Assembly (NCBI RefSeq): GCF_003073045.1
Contig: NC_037595.1
Span: forward strand, 4,762,227 to 4,826,226
Length of the DNA: 64,000 bases
DNA from: Pomacea canaliculata
Lineage: Eukaryota > Mollusca > Gastropoda > Architaenioglossa > Ampullariidae
Reading direction: 5' to 3'
Positions 1-12,700 of this stretch are shown in pieces. Below the pieces are notes generated by a model, which worked only from the letters and a program-made list of their open reading frames with translations, ran no database searches and was not told the DNA's origin. Position numbers and translations under genes: made by a program. Positions within the stretch are counted from its first letter, which is position 1; every line of letters starts with the position of its first letter.

Positions 1-2200
1 CCTTTTATATCCCCCACGTACCCGCCATTTGAGTTGTTTAAACCTGGTTTAAAACATGTCTTTTCCGTGAGCACTATTCCTAAACATTCCACTTCTAACC
101 TATTCTCTCTCTCTCCATCCTTTTCTATCTCTTGTCCTGCCTGAGCCAACATCCCTTTGTTGATTACTCATTGTCTGTTATCTCTATATCTTCATTGTCT
201 TTTGTGCTTCATCATCATCGTTGCCGGTCTTTTTGTTTCATGGACTACAAACACATTTAATCTCGTTTTTGCACCGGGTGTAGGGTGCGTGCTTCAATAT
301 GAGTGTGATTCTGCAGGTAGTTCTACACTGTGCAGGTGACAGTCAGTATAGTGTGTCAGTGGGCGCACACCTGGACAAGTGACGGCGCAAGAGGAAAATA
401 AATTTGTAACGCCTCGATACATGGCGTGATGCCACACACTGCTTAGTTGCCTTGGCAACTAACTACATTGTTTTCTGCTTCCGGGTCTGCTAGTTTGCAA
501 GGTAGACCCTCGCTTGACCGCGCCATCGATGTTGTAAAATCGATCGCTCGGAGGAGGGAGAAAGGGGGCGAGGTTGATGGCGCGTTATTGCAGGGACTCA
601 GGTGTCACTGGCCTGTCCCTGACAGAGATTGATTGTGGTGGTTAAGATAATTGTTTAATTAAAGGCTGGCAGGCGCCATGTTTATGCGAGCTCAAGCTGA
701 TGCTGTGTGAACACTACTCACTCGGTGCACGATGGCGTGCAGCGCTTCGACCTCTGCTGCGTCAACATCCTATGGCGGAAGACAGTTTTTTTTTTTTCCT
801 CTCAACTCTGTATCCTGTTTATACTCAAATTCCACAGCGGTCTCCCTGTACGCTTACCCACCTTCTTCCCTTCACACTTGTTTTTTGTTAAGCTTATTTT
901 TTAAAAATATTTTTTAGCTCCTCTAGGATGTTGTTTTGTTATAACTAACCCCACCTTACCTTCCATAACAACGTAAATGTTGTTGGTTTGAAATGACCGA
1001 CCAGTGAGAGTCCCATTTCCTAAGTTCGCTGACCCCGCACATGTCAGGGGTCACATTATCACTGGCCGCACCACGGTTAGTGACGGTCTGGCTACACACC
1101 TGTACGGTCTTTATAATCAGCGCTGGCCTCTTGTCCGCACACACCTGTGGACAGCCGAAGTGACGCGGCTGCAGTTCCTGACTGTCATCGATGTTGTCGA
1201 TGTTCTCGTTTTGCTCGCTGTTGGCAGTGTATGTATGCGTTTGTGTGTGTGTCGGGCCGACCCATGTCGCCGTCTTGAAGGTGTTGCCGGTTGTTATTGT
1301 TTACATCCCACTGTGACGACACACCTGCCCACGCGCCATGTCGTGTCGTGGTGCATGAGTCACGCCAGCTGTTGGTGTTTCCCACCCGGCAAAGCACGCC
1401 GCCGCGGCCGCCTTATTGATCCGTGTGACGTAGCTTGGAGAAGAAAGGTAAGGCCTGCGGCGTGCCAGTCTCTCGTTGATAAGCCAGTAAAATTCAAACC
1501 TGGCCACAGGTAGAAAGCGCCCTGCTATTTCGTCATCGGTGATTCATTGCCACCTACCTGGAGTAGCTGGCCAGCGGTAACACAACCAGCTGTGCTACAG
1601 AAAGACGAGCTCACCTGACCGTGAACACACGAAACCATCAAGCTAGTTATCCAAGAGTGGTTTCAGGTTTTACCGGCCTTTCATCGGTCCGTCCCCATGT
1701 ATGTCAGGTCGGCGGACGACAGGATCGATGATTAATACGAGATTGAGAAGCTGAGTCGACGTCGTTGTCAGCGCGAGGAGGTGGACTCGCTGTGACCGTC
1801 GACACAACTGTTGAGGGTTTTACTTCTGTGTTGAGACTCAAGAGATTTCAGGTGTTTTCTTTGTACCTGCTGCAAGCCAGAGGCTCGTTATATTTTTTTC
1901 ATGTGAGCGAGCCATTGAAACTGATCACAGTAGTGTGCTTGGAAAATTCGTCGTTGGACCAGAGTGAGTATTTTTAGAATCGTTGACCATACAATTGTAT
2001 TCCTTTCGAAGTTCGCACAGTAAAATTTCACACAAGTGAGGTTTGTTTACGCTGTTGTGTGTTTCTGGCCGACAAGAGATAGTTGACAGATCGTAGGATG
2101 AAGTGCATCCCGCTGACAATCCTACCTTGGGCCACGAACTCGGACTGAGCGAGAGTTAATCACATACTCTTGAGTCTTACTTGTCTGTCCGCTGAGGCAG
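1..2200. other. Region upstream of the first SHANK coding exon in the window
   Basis: I see no recognisable protein domain here. The sequence is richer in G+C and CpG than most of the window. A strong splice donor (AAAG followed by GTAAGG) falls at 1447/1448. A usable acceptor (gctgaggcag) ends at 2200, directly before the coding exon. This would suit a non-coding 5' exon of a short SHANK transcript, or an intron that follows upstream ankyrin/SH3 exons lying outside the window. The 169-codon open stretch at 1004-1513 resembles no family I know and is probably chance. Confidence 0.4.
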
Positions 2201-3720
2201 GGTTCAAAGCCAGCTCAATGATGAAGTGGAAGTGGTTCAGCACTTCAAACCTGAACGATTGTGATTCGTCTCAGACCTACGACCTCAGCAACAACAATAA
2301 CAACGACAAGGTGGTCTACCGCACGCAGGGTTCACCCCCCATCAAGAACCGTAACCGTCAGTTTCCGCTCGTGCATTACCTGGCCCTACCTGGCACCACC
2401 CGACCCACCTCGGTCTATGACAGCGAGCGGGGAGGAGGGCAACAAGATACCTCCCTCCTCGGTTTGCAGGCGGAAATCGGCGATTTCTCTCCAGAGGTTA
2501 ACGGGCCCAACGCGTACTCCATCTCGTCTGCGGAAGACAATGACTCGCGTGCCGAGGAGTCCATGTCGGTGTCGAGTGCTAGTTCTGCCACTGACAGCAC
2601 GTACTCGGAGGGCCAGGGGCGACGCCGCTACGCCAAACGAGAATCTCCTGTCACCCGACTAAAAGCCCGCTTGAGGGGTCCCCTACTGGCCGCTCGCACT
2701 CACCTGAGGTGGAGGTAACAGCAAAATCATACTCGCGCTACCTGGCAGGGTTAGCCGCTGGTCAGGGGCAGGTCACTGTCATTTCGCCCGCCGACTACGC
2801 TGACGAGTCAAGGGCCTTGGCGGCACGTGACAGGGGTAGGGGTCAACCCCCACCGCACACACAGTTCGGCAGCGGTGACGGCGGCGCGGTAGGTGCTGTG
2901 ACGCAGGGCGGTCGCGGCTGGGTGTACGATACAGCGGCTCGCCCCTCCCGCACGCACACGGCCTACAGTCAGTCACAAGCGGCGAGGGAAGGACGTGTTA
3001 CTGCCATAGTCTCGTCACATTCCGCAGGTGCGGACCCGGACAACGTCGCCACCTCCTCCTCCACACCTGTCCTCATGCGACACACAGTGACCACCTGGTC
3101 ACACCGTGACCGTCCTCCCTCCGCCTCCATGGTGCCGGACCTGGGTGGACGTTCCGGCACGGTGGCCGCTCGCGTGCCGAATGGAACCTTCTACATCGAG
3201 CCTGCACCTCCCGCTCACAGGATGGGACAGCACTACGAGGACCCCGCAACCCTCGAATGAACACAGCGTCCCTCCAACAACAATCTAATCTTCTTAGGAG
3301 TCGTAGTTTCTCAACCTCTATGCCCTCCCTGTTGAGCAGATCGAAGGAAGACAAAAAGAGAGAGAAGGAGGAGAAAAAACGGGAAAAGGAAGAGAAGAAA
3401 AGGATCAAGGAGGAAGAGAAAAGGAGGGAGAAAGAAGAGAAAAAGAGGCAAAAAGAAGAAAAAAAATTTAAGACCAATCAGACACTACCCAGGAACTGGA
3501 ATGTCGCCGCGAGGCCCCCTGTCCAGCAGGTGCACACGGCTCCCAGACTCTACGCTGTGCCAATCGACTTTGAGGATAAACCCTCGGCCGTCTCCTCCAG
3601 GGATTCGAACTTCATCTTGCAGGCTCGCCCTCACTCTAGCGCACCGGACATTCAACGGCTGGAAAAGGAATACGGCTCCAATATCAGCCAGAACTCCTCC
3701 TCGGAGTCTGACCCATCCAG
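2201..3720 (+). CDS. SHANK: SHANK exon 1 of the window: serine-rich N-terminus and charged helix
   Basis: The exon is bounded by an acceptor ending at 2200 and the donor CCAG/GTCAGT at 3720. The first ATG pair is at 2218/2221 (MMKWKWFSTSNL). The coding sequence runs in frame 1 to about 2655, frame 3 to about 3245 and frame 2 to the donor. Each change equals one missing base beside a CCC run, and the exon then ends in phase 2, as the next exon requires. The middle is Ser/Pro-rich. Positions 3349-3468 encode an alternating K/E/R stretch. The exon is unlike the region before PDZ in vertebrate SHANKs and may be lineage-specific. Confidence 0.8.
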
Positions 3721-6700
3721 GTCAGTGTGGTGACCTTTCTTTTCTTTGTGTGTGTCCCGTTCACTTAGTTTTTACCGTAAGAAGAAAAGTCATGTTGACT
3801 GTAAACCCATGCTGAAGGGAAATGCGGGGTAGTGGGATGCAGAGGTAAACGTAGTTTTTGTGGGGACGGGGGTGGGGACGTCGTCACTGATGCGCTGACA
3901 TACGAGGTGTGTTTCGAGAATTACCGAGGGTTGTCACATTGACGCAGATCTCGGTGAACAGAAATTGTACGAGAAAATCAAGTGCCAAAAACCATTAGAG
4001 AGAGGCTACTTTATTTACTGTTTACCAGATTATAACGGCTGGCGGGTGGGGAGCCAATAAAGTTAGGGAATGATGGCGTTAAGTCTGGTCAGTATTATTG
4101 AAGGACCGACTTTTTCTCACTGCTGGAAGGCTGTAACTCCATTGTGGATGACAGAAAAAAATATTAATGTAGAGCTCATTACTGCACACGAGAGAGTAAG
4201 CATGAATCTTGTGTGCGTGTGAACCTGTAGAAGTCAGCGTTGAAGGAGTATATTTCTTGTGCTCGTGGCGGCCGGGATATGGATGGTAGATGTGACACTT
4301 AGCACGAGGATTTACGATTACACCAACAAAGGTATCTCTGTCAAGTAGTGAGAAAACTACAAGTGAGAATGAACCGACAGCACTGGCTAGGACTGGACGG
4401 AATGTATGTGTGTGTGTACCTGTACTTGCTTGTATAGTTGACAATATATTATTTCCACGAAGGAAACTAGACAGAAGAGACTGTTGACTTACACAAAACA
4501 GAAAATGGGTTTCATCTACAGAAAATGAGATTTTAAACCTGACCATGCCTGAAGAAGGTAGTGACAAAATATAAGGGCCGGACAAGCTCGCGAGTTAATT
4601 CTGAAATTGCTGAAGACCAAATTATTGTGACCAGAATGTTTTGGAAGTTTTTTTGTGGTTTGTTTTGTTGTACGGTCTCCCATCAGCTCAGAAGCATTAA
4701 CGATTGTTAACTTTGTTTGCTGGCTGTAGCCAGTGTCGGATCAGGGGTCAGCTTGGGCGTTCTCTTAGAGTGAATTAGCGGGTAATGCCGAAGACAACAA
4801 ACAGTGGGAGAGGAGGGGTAGGAATGGGGACAGGTGGCTGTGTGAGTTGGGTAGCTTTCCATCAATCCGGCGCACCCGACACCCGTGTTTGTCTTTGTGG
4901 GTGATGTTAATCACCATCAGCTGTGTTAACTCCTGGCTGGGTGGATGGGGGCTGCTGAGAGGTGGGATAAAGTGGGGTGGATGGTGGTTAACGTGAACAA
5001 CACAGACTATTTACAACGGGGTATGGGTGGGTAGATAATGAGTTTAGTAAGTGCCCAGCAAAATTATTTGTTTAATAATGTCGAAAATAGCGCAGTGCGG
5101 GCTCTTCCAGGTCGTGTGTGTGCTACAAGGAACGAGGAAGACTGGGTGAATTCGTTTTATCATGTTTTATGGCTATATATATAGAGGAGTATAAAACATG
5201 ATGGTAATATATGAATGTATGGCGGTGGTAGGAAGGATCATCTTGACGAGTGAGTTTCAATCTCGGGTATTGTGTGTGTGCTTGCCGTGCGTCACAGCAT
5301 GAGGTCATGGGGTTATATGTCAACTGGAGAGGACACGGGTGGGTCAGGGGTTACCGAAGTCAGATCTGTGGTATTTCCTAGTAATTTGATCACTCAGGAT
5401 AATGTCTTTCAAAGTATTTGCTTGTGTGCATGTGTGAGAGAGAGAGAGGAGAGAGAGCTTGTGGTCAGTGACGTAGAACGGATAACGGATCGCCTGCTCC
5501 TGCTGTGGGACAAAGACCGGAGCGAGTGATGATGTGCACGGACCGTGACGAGACTGTCACGCCTTCCTCACGTCAACAGCGACGACTCTTGTCAACTGAG
5601 GTGTAACCTGACCCCGCCTGCTGGAGACGGAACAGACAGTTCGAATCAAAGCATTCTTTCGCTTCCTCATCCCTGGACTGGTGGCGCAGGGGTTAGCGCC
5701 TGTCACCCCCACAGTGAGGATTGACTGTCGTGGGTTCAGATCCCGCCTTGGGGACACTGCTCTTTCTCTGCGCGTGGTGCTTGTTTCCCCTATCTCCCGC
5801 CGTCCCTCACAGACAAGACTGTGTACTTTCCATTTCCAGACTGAGATCAGTTTCTAGAAATATTTATAAAACCACATGATGACACCTGTAGAAACACTTC
5901 CGTTCATGTCACAGTTGTTCCCCGAGAGCAACTTTCACGGGGCTGGCCGTGATATAAGCTAATAGTTGCTGCCCCGCGCAAAACACAGATATCCCCTTCC
6001 CCCACCCAAGAGTGTGACATTTCAGGTGTCACAGTTTGACACTGCACAGGTACTTCAGTTACCTGGTTTCACCTGCTCGTATCTGAAATAGTAGCCGATG
6101 CGAGGATTAATAGACAGACCGACCGGAATAGGCATGACTAGACTGACAAAAACGGATCGCCGACCTGGTTAATTATTCGTCGACAGTTGCAACATTTAAA
6201 TTGTAATTTAAGAAAGTTCTATGCAGGTACACGTCTGTGAAAGTCTGTGTCATTTCGTTTCACATTCTTCACTACACTTGGCACATGTAGACTCCCATAG
6301 TCACATATTAGCTAATATGTGATTAAGTAGGCCCCCCTCCCCCATCCTTTTAAAACATTTTTCTGAGAATGATTCGAAAAAAAAAATGTAGTTTCATTTT
6401 AGTCAGTGACTTTGTCTTACTACTTTTGGACTGTTCCAACATGACTCACCACTGTACCCGGGAGATCGTAACTTACACCACACTGAAACCGTAAACATAT
6501 TTTTTTTTTAAAAAAATATCAGTGGTCTAAACGAAAGCTATTACAAAGAAAGAATGCGTGACAACTTTTGTCTGAACCTGAATAGACTGCACACTTAGCT
6601 CGTATTTCATAACCCATCCTTCGACCCTCAAGTTTATGGTCAACAATTGTTACGCATAGAAGTGGGACACAGACATGCCACGCATCCTAGGAATGTGGAG

Positions 6701-9700
6701 ATACGATCCTACCCTGAGCGAGGAATGCCAGAGGAATCCCTCATTCAAAAAATGAATCAGTTGGGGTGGACAAGTGGGTGGGAGACCTATTCCAGAAAAT
6801 ATTATTTTGTCTAATCGTATTTTTGCCTGAAACAAGCATGGCCTTGAGACCCCGACTGTTGATGTGAAATGTGCCCCAGGACATGGGTTGCGAGGGCCTG
6901 AAGGCTGTATCGAGAAAGGAGGAAGTAGAAACCAAGATTTCGCAGTATTTTTATCGAGTGGGGTCTCCCCTGACTTTAATCACGCCATGTAATTTGAAAC
7001 TTTGTTTTTCCAACGGCAGGGCACAACAAGCGCTTCCTCGTTTAATTGCATGAGCCCTGCTTTCATCCGCGAAGTGTGTTGGTGTGTGTGTTCAGAGAGA
7101 GAGAGAAGAGAGACAGAGGTCGGTTGCTACTCAGTGAACACAGTCCTGTCCGAACACCTGTTCAGGTGAGTCCAGCAACAGTTCACGTCATCACCGCCAT
7201 CAGAACTTGTTTCTGACAGCATGACAATAGCTCAGAGCAGGCTGGGTGCCCTACTTCAGGGGTTCACCTCAAGACAAGAGAACCTTCCACTTTTATTTAG
7301 TCACGAAAGCAAACGAGCGCCCTGCGACGCACTTTTCTGCTTGCTGCGAAGGTGAACAGGGGTAGGGTGCATGTGGGAAGACAGGGATCATTGCAAATTC
7401 GTTCCTGTACCCCCCTCCCCATTTTTGATACTCTGGAGTCTAATCCATTGCCCATGATTCTTTCCTCCCGCCCTTCTATTGTGAACATGAAGGAAGCCAT
7501 GTCTAGGGCGTATTCACAAAAATGATTTCGCAGAAGACAGTAAGGTTCCCTGTGCAGGCGACACATAGAAAGGTATGTCCGCCTAGAGTTCAATCATGGA
7601 GAAAGTGCACGACAGAGAACAGACAATAGGGCTAGTCGGGTTTGTCCCTGTCGTTGAAATTTCGCACAGTAGAAGTAACACAGAAGTAGCAGACATGTGT
7701 AAGTCAAGTTGTACCACAGGGAGCGATGTCCAGGGGAATATTTCAGCAAGGAGGTGGTGGGTGAGGACAGGATCCAGATTGAAATGAACCAAACGCTTGT
7801 CACCGGTCTGGTAACAAAACAGTAAAACTTCGAATGCATTGATTCAGTAATGTAATTCACAAAAGCTTTCAGTTTTTGCAACCACCTGTCACAGTGTCAA
7901 AGGACGTTGGTAACCCAATCTCTGATTTATGTGTCGGCCGTTAACGAACACAAGAGTGTTGTTTTGTGCGGTCAGAATTCTCTTCTGCCTTTACTCACCA
8001 ACGTTCTTTTTCATCCTTCTGGTTTAATTCTTTGCACGACCCACAACAATAATAAAAAACAAAACAAACAAAAACATGTTTATGTCTCGGGACTAGAAAA
8101 ACATTTCGTGTAATCAGAGCCCTGGGCATGGGATGTGTTTTGTTTGTCGTGATCGTCTACCTCACAGGGAGCAGTCGCGATGTCCCCGCGGAGAGAAAGC
8201 TACGAACCTCGGTCGAGCGACAACACCGGTGTGGCTTATCACTGTTCTAGTAACCGCCATCCACTTCAGAACATCTAGAGCACCTATGTGCCCCCACGGG
8301 CCCTGATACACTAAGCTGAAAGTGTTTTTTTGGAGGACGTTCCATTTACTCATCTTCACATCTATGTACAGCAAGAACAACAGGGTCATGGCTTCCTCGT
8401 GGATCCCGTCGTTCGTTGTAAAACCCTCCCCAACCATCCCCCTTAAAGAAATCTCCCCGAAGCTCCATGAAACCACACAAACAATTTTGAAAATTGTACT
8501 GAGCGGATTTAAACGACAGGCTTGTCTGCCCCACCGAGATAAGACAGTCGATCTATCCCGGTCAGAAGCCGTTTTAACAGCCGCTGTGCCGCCGGACCGC
8601 CCCACCTATCGACTAGCCACGTCACCAGAGTAACAGCCAAGAAGTACTTCCATCTCCACAGGATCTCGACCGCGTCTTCATAAAGTTCGAGAAGGTTCTG
8701 TCGATAAGGAGCATCTGGGACTGTTGGGCACAAACCGTTGTCCCGGGAGTGTCAAGGATCGCGCACTGCACCACGTGGCACCAACGATAATCTTGACACA
8801 ATCGGGAGGCACGCCCAGTGTTCTGTCAGTCACCCCATCGTCATCTGTGTGTGTGTGTGAGCGCATTTATTTTTGTTTTAAACAAACTGACAACCTGGTA
8901 TCATTCATTCAGTGATATGGCTTGCCTCGGTGACATGTACAGCTGAGTTGTCGGGAATGGCAGTAGCACTGAGAGTAGCACAGATTTTATTGCAGTGGTA
9001 CTTTGCTGATTATCAGTCGACAGACATTTGTAGACAAAAAAATCTTCTACTCAGTTAGTAAGATTGCACCAAGCATCCTACAAATATGTCACTGACATAT
9101 CTCAGGACATACTAATGGGGCTTGAGTGTCGCTACGGTTGTACCCGGCGCTAGGATGGTCACTCCTGATTCGTCTCGGGTATGCTGTTCTTTTCTGCGTG
9201 TGGCATCTGCTTACAGGGCTGGTAACCTTGCCTTAGCTTACTGGCTCGCATAAAACACCAATTTCCCCTCTTTCCCCCTCCCCACTACTCTTTGATTCCC
9301 TCCGGCACGAGATTAAATCACAATGTAGACGACGGTCACGTGTGTGCCGAATTCTCGGGTAATGGGTCACGTCACACGTGCCGACGTTCCTGGGTACTAC
9401 GTGCTATTGTTCTCCGGCATTACATATTCATGGCTTTGTTTTATTCTTTCGTTTTTACTTTTGCTGCTACGGGAAAGCTACGTTCTTATTACGTGGTTTG
9501 CTCTGATGGCACGTTCTCATTATGCGAATAACACTTTTAAATAATTTTGCCGAAGTCAGGGATTAGAGACTTGTCTGCTTCTAACATCACCGTGTGGTAT
9601 CGTCTGGTGTTGCAGCTTGTTGCGCATGTGTCGTGTCGTGTTCCGTCCATCACAGCGGAGCGACGAAGCAGATGAGGTGTCATGTGTCGTGCTGTGTCGT

Positions 9701-12700
9701 GTGTGACGTGTCTTATCTGTCCTCGGCACAAATATAACAACACCTGACACTTTATTTCTCACAAATAAATCCTTTACTCATTTGCTCATATACCTTGAGC
9801 TCTGCCATCTGTTTTTTTTTTCATATATAAAAATTGTATACTGTTGACGGGGAGCCCATCGTAGGCAGTATGTCTGTGTGTACATTAAAGCAGGAAGTGT
9901 GTGGATGCGCTGTTGTGGTGTTGATGGTGTGCACGTTACAATGTCGTGTCAACGTCGAGGTGGGATCCGCAGTGGTGTGTTCCATGGTCACGTGACAGTG
10001 GCGAGAGACTTGATACCTTGACACGAAGAATAGTTCGCCAGCTTTATGGTTGTCGATAGAGACGACAATATCATCAAGAAGACTGTTGCTGCCCAACACC
10101 TGGATAATTCCGAAGGTATCTTCTCCCCTCCATCGTCACCACCCTTGCACTGAAGGGAAAGTTAGGTCTGTGCTGGAAATAATGACAGCCTCGTGAACTG
10201 GAGGGAGACGAAAGATGTTGCAAATGAGGCAGGGAGGGTAGGGACAGAGACGGGACAGAAAAAAAAACAAAACAAACCCGGATGACTTTTTTTCTGTCGG
10301 TGTACTTCACGATATTTATGTATTTATTTATCTCTTTGCGTACGAGGGTGTGAAAAAACACAAGTTGATGCAGCAAAGAGTGTTCGATTGTCACCCAGGC
10401 AAATTAAGATGTTCACAAATGTTGACAGTAGCAAAGATATCCAAGGGATTAGTTTCTCCCGACACCGCACTTTCGCTTGTGACAGCTTTTGTTGTTTCTC
10501 GCAGGGATCATAAATGATACCTACCTCTGTAAGCCAAACAGACTATGCAACTTTTCCTTGGGACAAACGGTGTGGATTTGCAATGAACACACACATACAC
10601 ACATACATGGCTAGTCTGCTGGGGGACAGAGGGAGGTAGGGAAGGAGAGGGGAAGAACAAGACTCACACGGTGTGCTGAAATGTTCTGATGACTGAGTAA
10701 AGTTCAGTGCAGGATACAGACATTTGTACATGAGACAGTGGGGGGAAGGGCAGGGTATGTTTACACTGTGAAGGCCTCGGCCATTGTCTGCCGGTGGGAG
10801 TGGCCTGTATAGCATAATAATGCTGGGACCGTATGTTAATTAGGCCTATCTTTGCACAAATCACGATTTCAATTTCTGTCCGTGTTTGGTGATGTCCGTA
10901 GGCTTGTAAATACAGAACGGAAGTGGGATTAATTACCCAGATTTGGGGAAAAGTTTATCTTGCTTTGAGCTTTACCTGATCATGAGGTAGGGGGTAGGGG
11001 GAGGAGGAAGAAAAAAAAGTTGTTTCAGCTAAACCTCTAATCCTTTGATTCTTCCCAAATACCAGCGAATAACAAAGTAGGACGTGAATGCAGCGAGGAG
11101 AAAAAGCGACGGGGTTGTGGTTGTTGCTGTCCAGCACGTCCAGTAAACCTGTCGTCTGCTCAGCATATTGGGTCGCAGCTCTCCGCGGTGTTGTAAAGGC
11201 GCTGGCATATTGGTGAGCACCGCGCCACCTGCGCTTTTATGTCCGACATCGGAAGGCCCTTTATACTTCTCACTTCTCAGCAGGTATAGACTTCCGGATG
11301 CAAATATATTTTTACACCCACTTCAGCCTCCTTGGGTGGGAGGGTTGGGGTGGGGGATTTATTACAAGCCTCTCACCCACTCATCCTCTGTGGTTCTTCG
11401 CTGAAAGAATCAACTTTCTCGAGTAGCATTAATTATTGCCAGGCACGCGGAGGAATTCGGGCGAGAAGTGTGACGGGGACTCGTTAGCTTGAGAATGACT
11501 CACGTAGTCAAGTGATTTGAGAAAATCGAGTATTTCCAGCACTCATATCATTAACATAGAGACTAACACACACATGCACGATCATGCAGAGCACTGGCGA
11601 CAACCCGGACGTCTATAAAAGCTCACCTGTAACCGATCCCAACCCCACCCTAAACCCCACTGCACAGGTCAAGGGTTCTCTCTCTCACACTAACAAGCGA
11701 CTTTTCAGCTGTGGAAATGACATGTTGATTAAAGCACAGCAGAGCAGCTCAAGCATTTGGATATCTTTACCATACACAAAATATCAGACCTATGTTCGGT
11801 TCTCAACAAAATTTCCCTTTTACCCTCCAAAACATTTATGTATGAAAGGCTCACACCAATGCTGTGCAGCTCCAGTTCCATCGAATGTCCTACCAACGTG
11901 CCGCACGTGCCATGCAGCAAACATTGTCCCGAACTATCGTTTCTTGATTTTGTCGCCAAGACAAGTGATCTTATAAATGATTTATTTAAAAATGATAATG
12001 GTAAAATGTTAGAGGAAAGAGATAACACTTGTTTTAACTTCCTGCTCATTGATTTTTATTTTCCTGGTTCCTGACATTTGTCTTCAAACTGGACCCAACG
12101 GTCTTGAACAGAGTGAAGTGTAGAGCAGCATTTGGAGGAGTAATAATTAAGTGCTTATATCGCTCAGCATGACAACCACAGCAGTCACTCTGCACCGACC
12201 TCGGATGAATAAAGAAATGACATTAAAAATACTGAGTCACTAACATGCCGACACCAGACACATTCAGCCACTGAACCGCAGGTTAAGGAGTGTACAGGTA
12301 ATGGAAGTTAAATTGAGACTTTGAGTATTAAAATATACACATAAATAAAATACTGTGTAGAACTGAACTGAGCAACCGAAACAGTTTTTTCCCCTTTTCC
12401 CTATAAAGACCCAATAAGAAGAATAGTTGTCCATGTGAGTGCGTTGCTTGGATACAACCTGGACTGTGTCCTCAGCACGGAGCTCGTGACAAACGGTCGC
12501 GGGTTTGGAGCTTGCTGTGTAGTAGGTAACTGGCGCCATTTTGGTAGCTCACATGTTCCCTACCTTTAGACATAACGAGTTTAAAATTAAAAAAAAAAGT
12601 TATGAAAGTGCTGATGGTATGTATTCATGGTAACCTGTTTTTTTTTTTGTTTTTTTTTTTACCAAAAGGACTACTGTCTTAATTCAGAAAACAAAGTCGA

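Noticed and set aside
1004..1513. 169-codon open frame near the left edge
   Set aside because: No recognisable domain, and it lies in GC-rich DNA where open frames arise by chance.
4079..4585. 168-codon minus-strand open frame in SHANK intron 1
   Set aside because: Low-complexity stretches from GT/CA repeats, no domain and no splice context.
5683..5760. Functional tRNA gene
   Set aside because: A- and B-boxes are present, but the stems pair poorly and the sequence continues into a SINE body.
11584..12074. Overlapping open frames on both strands in SHANK intron 1
   Set aside because: Three frames are open at once over the same bases, which suggests low stop density rather than a gene; no family recognised.
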